Assembly: GCA_003525905.1 (NCBI GenBank)
Contig: DQIA01000057.1
Location: 5,026-59,487 of the forward strand
Source of the DNA: Clostridiales bacterium
GTDB lineage: Bacteria > Bacillota > Clostridia > Oscillospirales > Oscillospiraceae
DNA: 54,462 nt
Direction: 5' to 3'
Shown: positions 15,889 to 21,941 of the stretch, piece after piece
Layout of the letters: each line of letters begins with the position of its first letter
Position numbering within the stretch: position 1 is the first letter of the stretch
Program-made: the position numbers and the translations under genes
The notes under the pieces: model-generated
Seen by the model: only the letters and a program-made list of their open reading frames with translations
The model's database searches: none
Told to the model about the DNA's origin: nothing

Positions 15889-15928
15889 GTCCCAGTAGCT
15901 CAGCTGGATAGAGCACACGCCTCCTAAG
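15889..15928 (+). pseudogene. 5' half of host tRNA-Arg(CCU), split by the element
   Basis: Forty nucleotides read as tRNA positions 1-39: acceptor GTCCCAG, D-arm GCTC...GAGC, 5' anticodon stem CACGC, anticodon loop CTCCTAA (anticodon CCT at 15923-15925) and one G. The sequence then diverges into the element. The matching 3' half, with perfectly complementary acceptor (CTGGGAC) and anticodon stem (GCGTG), is at 53883-53927. Joined through the shared CTCCTAAG they give a normal 77-nt tRNA with encoded CCA. As it stands this half cannot make a functional tRNA. Confidence 0.92.
15921..15928 (+). other. attL core (CTCCTAAG)
   Basis: Left copy of the 8-bp attachment core, formed by the anticodon loop and first 3' stem base of the host tRNA. 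The flanks of the two copies differ (GC before and AGAACC after here; GAA before and CGTGG after at attR), so the identity is limited to these 8 bp. Confidence 0.85.
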
Positions 15929-15980
15929 AGAACCAAGAGCGTTCCCCGCCAGAGGGGCGGTCGCCCTTAAAATTAAATAT

Positions 15981-16057
15981 GCGCCAGTAGCTCAGTTGGA
16001 TAGAGCGTCCGCCTCCTAAGCGGAAGGTCGGGGATTCGAGTTCCTTCTGGCGCGCCA
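15981..16057 (+). tRNA. tRNA-Arg(CCU) carried by the element
   Basis: A complete 77-nt tRNA with encoded CCA. Acceptor GCGCCAG/CTGGCGC, D-arm GCTC/GAGC, anticodon stem TCCGC/GCGGA with loop CTCCTAA (anticodon CCT at 16015-16017), T-stem GGGGA/TCCTT with loop TTCGAGT, discriminator G and CCA. By hand alignment it differs from the reconstructed host tRNA at 16 of 77 positions. All changes in stems are paired compensatory changes, the mark of a functional but diverged gene. It decodes AGG. It has no obvious promoter of its own but lies downstream of the host tRNA promoter, with a terminator following. Confidence 0.95.
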
Positions 16058-16065
16058 CAAACAAC

Positions 16066-16104
16066 GCCGAAAGCCTTTGTTTTCAAGGGTTTTCGGCTTT
16101 CCTT
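16066..16104 (+). terminator. Terminator after the element tRNA
   Basis: Stem GCCGAAA...CCTT (16066-16077) pairs with AAGG...TTTCGGC (16085-16097), followed by a TTTCCTTATTT run. Confidence 0.75.
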
Positions 16105-16126
16105 ATTTGCTGCTGTGTTTGGCTGC

Positions 16127-16318
16127 TTGCTAATTGCTAATCGCAGGATTTGCATTTCGTGTTCAAGACCAATCACCTTTTTCTTATTTCCACAGCTGGC
16201 ATTTTGCTAATACGCACCGCATTATCGACGGCATTTTCATTCGGTTTTCAGCCCGTTTGCTAATACGGTGCGTTTTGCTAATTTGCTCTCTGCTAATAAA
16301 ATCAGGTGTTATTAGCAA
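16127..16318 (+). repeat. Left cluster of TTGCTAATA repeats (putative integrase arm sites)
   Basis: Between the tRNA and the integrase stop, the nonamer TTGCTAATA or a one-base variant recurs at 16127, 16134, 16204, 16257, 16275 and 16290. An inverted copy (TTATTAGCAA) lies at 16309-16318, inside the last codons of the integrase gene. Two related copies in inverted orientation lie near the right end (53723-53760). Clustered short repeats next to both attachment cores fit arm-type binding sites of a tyrosine integrase. Confidence 0.65.
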
Positions 16319-17684
16319 GCTGGACAGGCTCCAAAGCCTTTTTGAGTAGTTCAGGATTGCTGGCAAGCAGGCTCGCAAGAGCTTCTGCATCAAGTGCGGG
16401 TGCGGCAGTAACGGGTGCTTCTTCTGTCTTGCCTTTGTAAAAGGATTGCTCCATCTCATCAGCAAGGCGACGGCGATCCTCGTCAAGAATGTGCGCATAG
16501 CGCTTGGTCACCATATCGGGAGAGTTCCATCCGCCATCACCCTGTACCGCTTTTAGATCGCCCTTGGAGAGCCGAAGTTTTACGCCCGTACTCGTATGCC
16601 GTAAACTGTGAAACACGACATTATCGACATTGATTGTCGGGTCGTTCAGACCAATAAGGACTTCCTTGAATCGTTTATTCAGATGCTCGGTCATAATCGG
16701 TCGGCCGTTGGCTTGGCAGATAATCAGGCCATAATCCATATAGCCGTCGTCGCCAAGCTCCAGTTTCAGCTTCATTTGCATCTCTCTGAGCTTTTCGAGC
16801 TTCTTTGCAACGGTTTCGGGAATGTAGACAGTACGAATACTGCCCTCCGTTTTCGGCTGCTTTAAGACAATCACCGTCCGTGTGCCCGGATAGAGGTTTG
16901 GAAAGCGGAAAAGGATGTCCATTTTGGGTAGCTTTTCAATCAGTTTCTTATCAACACGGTCAATCACACGGTCGATGTATAGCACCTGATCACTCCGGCT
17001 AAAGCGCTCCCACTGCGTTCCACCGACCTCACCGCCGCGCATACAACAAGCAAACGCCAGTTGTATCGCACAGTGCATCACATATAAGTCGTAGATGTCG
17101 GTGCGGTCGGTAAAGTCCAATACTCTTTGCAGTTGTTCGGGAGTCAAGGCATCCCGTTTAGCCTCCTTGTGCTCCGGCAGTGTCGCATCCAAAAACGGAT
17201 TTTTCGCAATGTACTCCCACTTTTTCGCCTGATTGAAAGCACATCGCAGAACCTTGTGGATGTCATGAATGGTTGAGGGGCTGATATGCTCCCGCTTTGG
17301 TTTGCCCATATTGGTTGCCGGCTCTGCTTCGTTCAACAGAAAATGATAAAAGTCATCGACGGTCTTGGTGCGGATGCTGCGAAGTTTTTTGTCGCCCCAA
17401 TAGGGATGGACATAATTTTCAAGCAAGCCTACATTTCCGTCATAGGTTGATGCCACCCATTTTTTCTCACCGTATTTTTCGATGAACTCATACAAGAACT
17501 CGCTTACGGTAATATCATTGTGATCCACATGGGTGTTCTGTTCTTTCTCATATTCAATCGTTGCTTTGCGGGATTTGGCTGCCGAATAGCTCAGCCCCGA
17601 TTCCCATACCTGATGACGATTTGAACCCTCGCCCTCATAATAAACGACAGAATATGTTTTGCCTCTCTTTACGATTGAAGCCAT
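16302..17684 (-). CDS. int: Tyrosine-type site-specific integrase
   Basis: A 460-residue tyrosine recombinase. The N-terminal 60 residues form an AP2-like arm-binding domain (IVKRGKTYSVVYYEGEG), then a SAM-like core-binding domain (about 65-180). The catalytic domain has Arg in CCMRGGEVGG, HSLRHTS, GGWNSPD (Trp in place of the second His) and the nucleophile in TKRYAHI. It should catalyse integration at the anticodon loop core and, with Xis, excision. ATG 17684 has GGAGG 8 nt upstream and gives the MASIVKRG start; the frame extends to 17726 within xis. Its start adjoins the xis stop. The last codons overlap a TTGCTAATA repeat. Confidence 0.93.
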   Translation of the reverse strand: MASIVKRGKTYSVVYYEGEGSNRHQVWESGLSYSAAKSRKATIEYEKEQNTHVDHNDITVSEFLYEFIEKYGEKKWVASTYDGNVGLLENYVHPYWGDKKLRSIRTKTVDDFYHFLLNEAEPATNMGKPKREHISPSTIHDIHKVLRCAFNQAKKWEYIAKNPFLDATLPEHKEAKRDALTPEQLQRVLDFTDRTDIYDLYVMHCAIQLAFACCMRGGEVGGTQWERFSRSDQVLYIDRVIDRVDKKLIEKLPKMDILFRFPNLYPGTRTVIVLKQPKTEGSIRTVYIPETVAKKLEKLREMQMKLKLELGDDGYMDYGLIICQANGRPIMTEHLNKRFKEVLIGLNDPTINVDNVVFHSLRHTSTGVKLRLSKGDLKAVQGDGGWNSPDMVTKRYAHILDEDRRRLADEMEQSFYKGKTEEAPVTAAPALDAEALASLLASNPELLKKALEPVQLANNT

Positions 17685-17685
17685 A

Positions 17686-17901
17686 TCAAATACCTCCGTT
17701 ATCTGTGATATTATCAAGCCACTCATCGAAAGAGAGTTTTGAAATTCTTATGGTTCTGCCGATACGGACGATTTTGAACTCTCCCGAATTGCACAGTTCA
17801 TATGCTTTTCTACGCCCGATATTCAGTATGGAGCGTATCTCATCGACAGAGTATGTCCGTTTTCCGACAGAGTATTTCGGTACAATCTGTTCCAACCACA
17901 T
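17686..17901 (-). CDS. xis: Excisionase-type helix-turn-helix protein
   Basis: A 71-residue MerR-like excisionase domain: YSVDEIRSILNIGRRKAYELCNSGEFKIVRIGRTIRISKLSFDEWL matches the DNA-binding fold of Tn916-type Xis proteins. It probably bends DNA at the element ends and directs excision. ATG 17901 is preferred; AAAGGAGTT ends directly before it, which is a short spacing. The longer frame to 17985 runs into the promoter. It lies 1 bp before int, in the same transcript. Confidence 0.85.
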   Translation of the reverse strand: MWLEQIVPKYSVGKRTYSVDEIRSILNIGRRKAYELCNSGEFKIVRIGRTIRISKLSFDEWLDNITDNGGI

Positions 17902-17935
17902 AACTCCTTTCTCACAAGCGACTTGATTGTACCTG

Positions 17936-17985
17936 CTTGTCCTGTAAGACAAGAAGATTATATCACCCGAAAGACGGAGCGTCAC
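17936..17985 (-). promoter_or_regulatory. Promoter and inverted repeat upstream of xis-int
   Basis: Minus strand: -35 GTGACG (17980-17985), 17-nt spacer, extended -10 TGATATAAT with TATAAT at 17957-17962. Just downstream, CTTGTC (17948-17953 on the minus strand) pairs with GACAAG (17936-17941) around a 6-nt loop, which may be an operator or mRNA hairpin. Regulation of excision at this point is inferred. Confidence 0.65.
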
Positions 17986-18020
17986 TTGTGCAAATTCAGC
18001 TTTTTCCGATAAAACATCTG

Positions 18021-18539
18021 CTATTTGCGGACAATCTCATAATCCAGCCCTTTTCTGCTGTTGCAGTAGGTGCAAGTGTCTTTTGCCATTTGGTTCGGGT
18101 CGATCCTGCGTAAATAATAAGCACCCGTGCCGTAGAAATTATCGGCGCAGGTACTGCAAAGGCAGAGGATCAGTTTTTGGGGGACGCTCTCGATCAGACC
18201 GATGCTGACCGCCAGCGCATGGTTGATACCGCAAATGTGCTTTTCGGACAGATGCCCAATGAAGTTGCCCAAGCGTCGCTTATCGACGGTGCGCAGCTGT
18301 TCCAGCAGGACGATGGAGGGCAGCTCCAAGCCGTCCTCGGCGTCGATGTAGTAGTGGGTGGGAAGTTTGGCTTTCACGCCGGTTTTGCTCGTAATGGAAG
18401 CGATAATGACCGTGGGGCTGTGTTTGTTCCCGACATTGTTCTGAATGATCACGACGGGGCGATAGCCCTCCTGCTCGGAGCCGATACCCCGGCCTAGATC
18501 GGCGTAATACATATCGCCGCGCAAATATGTGTGGTTCAT
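18021..18539 (-). CDS. MazF/PemK-type endoribonuclease with C-terminal zinc-ribbon-like domain
   Basis: A 172-residue protein. Residues 1-115 form a MazF/PemK toxin domain: RGDMYYADLGRGIGSEQEGYRPVVIIQNN, SPTVIIASITSK, and LEQLRTVDKRRL. The extra C-terminal 55 residues carry two Cys pairs (CSTC and CTYC), suggesting a metal-binding tail absent from standard MazF of about 115 residues. A MazF domain cuts mRNA at short motifs; on a mobile element it could stabilise maintenance. No standard MazE-like antitoxin gene is adjacent; only a 34-codon frame without a normal start is upstream (18564-18668). ATG 18539 has GGAGG 9 nt upstream. Confidence 0.85.
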   Translation of the reverse strand: MNHTYLRGDMYYADLGRGIGSEQEGYRPVVIIQNNVGNKHSPTVIIASITSKTGVKAKLPTHYYIDAEDGLELPSIVLLEQLRTVDKRRLGNFIGHLSEKHICGINHALAVSIGLIESVPQKLILCLCSTCADNFYGTGAYYLRRIDPNQMAKDTCTYCNSRKGLDYEIVRK

Positions 18540-18563
18540 TCTGTGATGACCTCCTTTGTGTAT

Positions 18564-18668
18564 TTAGGCGTTTCCGCCTATGTAGAGGTCAAGCGGCAGA
18601 ACAGAATTGAGGTCGGTGAGAGATAAAACATTCTCCGTTTCGTCTGACCCGTCCCGCCGCTTGACCGT
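18564..18668 (-). pseudogene. Short protein-like frame without a normal start codon, upstream of the MazF gene
   Basis: Thirty-four codons ending in TAA 25 nt before the MazF start. The translation contains VKRRDGSDETENVLSLTDLN and then VLPLDLYIGGNA, which reads as real protein. No ATG, GTG or TTG is in frame before the preceding stop; the natural-looking first codon is ACG at 18668, one base from ATG, and no ribosome site precedes it. The frame also spans an inverted repeat (GGTCAAGCGGC with its complement). It may be a decayed antitoxin or leader gene, or may use a non-standard start. Confidence 0.4.
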
Positions 18669-19120
18669 AGTATTTTGAAGAAAATCTATTTGTCCTCGAC
18701 ACCCCGATTTTCTATTGGGAAGTCATCAAGCGGCCGATGGCTGTCGGCTCCACGGGAATTTCACCCTCACGAGGTTCTCTCGCAACCGCCCCCATTGCCT
18801 GCGACGGCTTCACGGTCGAAATGCCGCTTATCACGCTCGGACTGTGGCTGGACGGGAGTATCGTTAGCCCTATTGCCGGTCGTCGCCGGGGCGGGAGCCA
18901 CCCGCCCGTGATAGCCGACTGTTTCTCGCTCCCCGCAATGCGGATTATGGCGCAGCCGCTAATGTGGCTCATGCTTTCGCAATGGCAATAGGAATGTGCT
19001 TGATGAATGGTTATTCGGTTGTCAAAGATCATCCCTGCTTGCCGAAAAGGAAAACAGGCAGAGAGTTTTCGTACCTCTCCACCTGTTTCCTCACTTAAAG
19101 GCTATTTGTGTAGTCTGAAC
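18669..19120. other. Region without a convincing gene
   Basis: About 450 bp between the short frame upstream of the toxin gene and the sigma factor. Open frames on the plus strand (18675-18911, 18737-18991) have no ribosome site and proline/serine-rich translations with no recognisable family. No tRNA, promoter or long repeat is evident. A small RNA or untranslated leader is possible but unsupported. Confidence 0.45.
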
Positions 19121-19600
19121 TCAAAAATTTTTGAAAAACTTTTTGAGCTTTTCCACGGCGATGTCTACACTGAATTTCACTGCCCGTTTGGTGCATCCCT
19201 CCATTTCTGCGATCTGCTCATAGGTCAGACCTTGAAAGTAGTAGAGGATCAGCCTCCGCTTTTGTATTTCGGGCAGTTCAGAGATCGCCCTATGTAACTG
19301 CGCATATTCCATGCTCTGCAAAGCGCTTTCTTCGACCGTCGCCGGGCGATGCACGGCTCGGTCATACAACGATGCCTCCGTGAGCTCCGACTGCTCATAG
19401 TGGCGATCTACCTCGTTCAGATAGGAGAGATCGTCCAACTCAAAGGAATCGAACAGTGTAAATACGGCAGCACTGATCTCAAAATGATGTCGATTGCCTT
19501 GCCCGTCCGAAAAGGTCAGCCAATGGCGGCCGTCCTCGGTCGTGCTGATGGTATAGGGATCATATTTGTCCTTTCTTCGTTTCGGATGGTTTCCATCCAT
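19121..19600 (-). CDS. Short sigma-70 region 4 type factor
   Basis: A 159-residue protein. The C-terminal part is a sigma-70 region 4 helix-turn-helix (ISELPEIQKRRLILYYFQGLTYEQIAEMEGCTKRAVKFSV). The N-terminal part (PYTISTTEDGRHWLTFSDGQGNRHHFEIS) is the type seen in small sigma-like regulators of Tn916/Tn1549-like elements, which lack a full region 2. It probably controls element transcription, such as excision or transfer genes. ATG 19600 has GGAG 10 nt upstream; the open frame to 19867 covers the leader and promoter. It has a sigma-A promoter and a hairpin leader of about 145 nt. Confidence 0.82.
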   Translation of the reverse strand: MDGNHPKRRKDKYDPYTISTTEDGRHWLTFSDGQGNRHHFEISAAVFTLFDSFELDDLSYLNEVDRHYEQSELTEASLYDRAVHRPATVEESALQSMEYAQLHRAISELPEIQKRRLILYYFQGLTYEQIAEMEGCTKRAVKFSVDIAVEKLKKFFKNF

Positions 19601-19698
19601 AGCGTTATTCTCCGTTTCGATTTGAATTTTTGAATGATCCAAATCGGACGGAGGGCTGCGGCAGCCTACGCTGCCACGCAAAAGGCACAGATATAGCA

Positions 19699-19742
19699 AA
19701 ACGCACCTGCAAAGCGGCAGAAGCCGCAAAGCAAGTGCGTTT
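19699..19742 (-). promoter_or_regulatory. Leader hairpin of the sigma-factor gene (possible attenuator)
   Basis: On the minus strand AAACGCAC...TTTGCGGC pairs with GCCGC...GTGCGTTT around a short loop, starting within a few nt of the predicted transcription start. A second hairpin (GGCAGC/GCTGCC) follows at about 19655-19675. Two strong hairpins between promoter and ribosome site suggest transcription attenuation; this is inference. Confidence 0.5.
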
Positions 19743-19750
19743 AATTCATT

Positions 19751-19779
19751 ATTATAATGACCGTGCAGTTCAGCATCAA
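19751..19779 (-). promoter_or_regulatory. Sigma-A promoter of the sigma-factor gene
   Basis: Minus strand: -35 TTGATG (19774-19779), 17-nt spacer, consensus -10 TATAAT (19751-19756). Confidence 0.7.
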
Positions 19780-19863
19780 GGAATGAGTAGAAATCAAGTT
19801 GAATAATTGATGCAAGCGATGGATCAAGCGCCCGATGCTTTTGCCATGCTTTCAGGATAATCC

Positions 19864-20047
19864 TCATTGTCCGGTCACAGCAGCGAAAGCATCTTTCAAA
19901 TCGGCATCATGTTTTTGATATACACCGCAAGGTGACAATCATTTTACGGATTTCCGCAGCCATATCCTTGAAGACATAAGACTTCAAGTCACCAAAATGG
20001 GCTCTAATCTGCAAGCAAATCTTTTGGTATATGGCACTGCCAGTCAT
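19864..20047 (-). pseudogene. Frameshifted protein remnant
   Basis: From ATG 20047 the minus strand reads MTGSAIYQKICLQIRAHF, later KDMAAEIRKMIVT, then leaves frame and stops at 19907. In the adjacent frame the reading continues as CGVYQKHDADLKDAFAAVTG to a stop at 19864. Both parts look like protein, joined by a single frameshift near 19930. There is no good ribosome site. I do not recognise the family; it is probably a decayed gene between the core and cargo regions of the element. Confidence 0.35.
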
Positions 20048-20077
20048 TTTACTTGTGCAAATAGGTGATGCAGCGAA

Positions 20078-20743
20078 TCAGTGAATCAACTTACCGTCCT
20101 TCATCTTTAGTACCACATCGGCTACCTCTGCTACGGCGGGATCGTGGGTGACGATGATAACACAGCGATTTTCCTCATGGGCCAGCCCTTGCAGAATACC
20201 AACAATGTTTCGGCTGTTTTCACTGTCCAAATTGCCGGTAGGTTCGTCTGCCAGAATAAGCTCACTGCCTGAGGTTAGCGCGCGGGCGATAGCCACTCGC
20301 TGCTGCTCTCCTCCGGAGAGCATATTGGGAAACCGCTTGAACTGATCCTCCTTCAACCCAACTTGCAGAAGTTTTTCTGCTGCGAGCTCATCCGCTTTTT
20401 TCTTTGGCATTTTGCGGACATACAGGGGATAGGCGGCGTTCTCCAACACGGTCAGGTGTTGAAACAAGTTGAAATTCTGGTAGATCACGGACACATGGTT
20501 CAGTCGGTAAGAATCACGGTTCATTTTCGCCGTGGATTCTCCGTCTAACTCGATCGTGCCGGAGGTCGGCACATCCAGCCCTGCAAGCAACGATAGAAAT
20601 GTAGTTTTCCCGCTGCCGGAAGATCCCACAATGGCATAAACTTGTCCCTGTTGAAAAGCACAGCTGACACCATTCACAGCCCTGACTGTCTGGACTGCAT
20701 TTCTATATTCGTATGTAACTTGTTTGGAAATCAGGGTATTCAT
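20078..20743 (-). CDS. ABC transporter ATP-binding protein (MacB/LolD/BceA type)
   Basis: A 221-residue ATPase with Walker A (VGSSGSGKTTF), Q-loop (YQNFNLF), signature (LSGGEQQRVAIARAL), Walker B (LILADEPTGNLD) and the H-loop (VTHDP). This class pairs with FtsX-like permeases and often acts in antimicrobial peptide sensing, resistance or signal relay. ATG 20743 has GGAGG 7 nt upstream. It is the third gene of a leftward operon, after two FtsX-like permeases, and sits opposite a two-component system. The module is lower in GC than the conjugation genes, consistent with separately acquired cargo. Confidence 0.9.
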   Translation of the reverse strand: MNTLISKQVTYEYRNAVQTVRAVNGVSCAFQQGQVYAIVGSSGSGKTTFLSLLAGLDVPTSGTIELDGESTAKMNRDSYRLNHVSVIYQNFNLFQHLTVLENAAYPLYVRKMPKKKADELAAEKLLQVGLKEDQFKRFPNMLSGGEQQRVAIARALTSGSELILADEPTGNLDSENSRNIVGILQGLAHEENRCVIIVTHDPAVAEVADVVLKMKDGKLIH

Positions 20744-20745
20744 AT

Positions 20746-21912
20746 TCAATCCTCCACCTTCATGAGATTCATAACATTTATGCTTGTGATCCGAAGTGCA
20801 GCAGCCGCGGAACCGAGTAAAAATATACCTGTCATCAGCGCAGCATGAAGCAATGCACTTGTCTGTATTTCGCCTTCCAGAAGAATGCCACCAGCTATAC
20901 CGAAGAATGCACCTGTAAAAGCGAGAATAGAAAGTTCTCCCATGACCAATCCAAAAATTTTACATTGTTTCATGCCGAGGCAGCGCATGACAGCAAACTC
21001 TTTTGTCCTGCCGCGAGTTGCCAGAAAACTTGCGAAAAAGCCGATGCCGCCGCATACAATGATCAAAACCGGCAGCAACAGATGCAGCATGGAAAGGTTC
21101 GCCTGAATCTCCTCTATATTTTTCTGATAGGTCTCATCGTGGATTAAAACACCAAAAGTAAGACCATCCATTTGATTGCTGAGATCCGGGCGAACAAACC
21201 ACTCGTAAATATACGATTTGCTTTCTTCCAGCTTTTGATTGTTTCGGATATCGAAAGAACAGCTGTCCGTCAGAAAAGCAACGGAAACGCCTTCACTCCA
21301 TGACATGAAATAGGGACAATATATTTCATTGCTCGGGCCGTTTGCGACAGTCCCTATGATTCGCAATCGTGCGGATTCGCCCATATCGGCGGCAACGGTA
21401 ATGTATTCGCCATCGGTGACCATGTCAGATGAAATCAGGCATACTTGTTCTTGCCCGCGCAGAACTCCTTCCTCCCAGTCTTCAAAAAATTGGACATAGA
21501 CCCCTTCTGCCTGAGAAAGAGCGGGATCGGAATCGATCGAGAGAATCCTGCTGAGTGTTGCACCTTCTGGTTTCTCCAATGACATTTTCGCTTTTGCCCG
21601 CACGTTTTTTACATAATCATCCAAATAGCATTCCCGCAACCGTCGTTTCCCCTCCAACATCTCTACAAAAGCGGAAAGCATCTGTAGGTTGCCGGAATCA
21701 GTGCCTTTTGCATTTGTTACGGTGCAGGAAATCGTGGTGTTCTCAATTGTGCTGCTTAAAGCGTTCTCCTGACGGATAGTTAAATTCTGCAAGATCATTG
21801 CAGAAAGAGCACTTGCGGCAGTAACTGCAATAAGGAGCAGACTTGATGTCCATCGGCGGAGCATGGCAGTCAGTGTTACACTTTCAAGAGCGTGACCGTT
21901 TTTTTGAAACAT
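20746..21912 (-). CDS. FtsX-like ABC permease (short subunit)
   Basis: A 388-residue membrane protein. One N-terminal helix (about 21-43) is followed by a large extracytoplasmic domain and three C-terminal helices, with the FtsX-family segment GGIGFFASFLATRGRTKEFAVMRCLGMKQ. It should pair with the adjacent ATPase, likely as a heterodimer with the larger permease upstream. ATG 21912 is used, with AAAGGAG 11 nt upstream; a TTG at 21918 with 5-nt spacing is an equally possible start. The stop is 2 nt before the ATPase start. The substrate is unknown. Confidence 0.83.
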   Translation of the reverse strand: MFQKNGHALESVTLTAMLRRWTSSLLLIAVTAASALSAMILQNLTIRQENALSSTIENTTISCTVTNAKGTDSGNLQMLSAFVEMLEGKRRLRECYLDDYVKNVRAKAKMSLEKPEGATLSRILSIDSDPALSQAEGVYVQFFEDWEEGVLRGQEQVCLISSDMVTDGEYITVAADMGESARLRIIGTVANGPSNEIYCPYFMSWSEGVSVAFLTDSCSFDIRNNQKLEESKSYIYEWFVRPDLSNQMDGLTFGVLIHDETYQKNIEEIQANLSMLHLLLPVLIIVCGGIGFFASFLATRGRTKEFAVMRCLGMKQCKIFGLVMGELSILAFTGAFFGIAGGILLEGEIQTSALLHAALMTGIFLLGSAAAALRITSINVMNLMKVED

Positions 21913-21941
21913 AGACAATTATGCTCCTTTCAAGGCAAGCC

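Noticed and set aside
16013..16020. Alternative attL at the core copy inside the intact tRNA
   Set aside because: Joining this tRNA's 5' half to the 3' half at 53883 would give mismatched acceptor (GCGCCAG with CTGGGAC) and anticodon stems, whereas the half at 15889-15928 pairs perfectly. The left boundary is therefore at 15921-15928.
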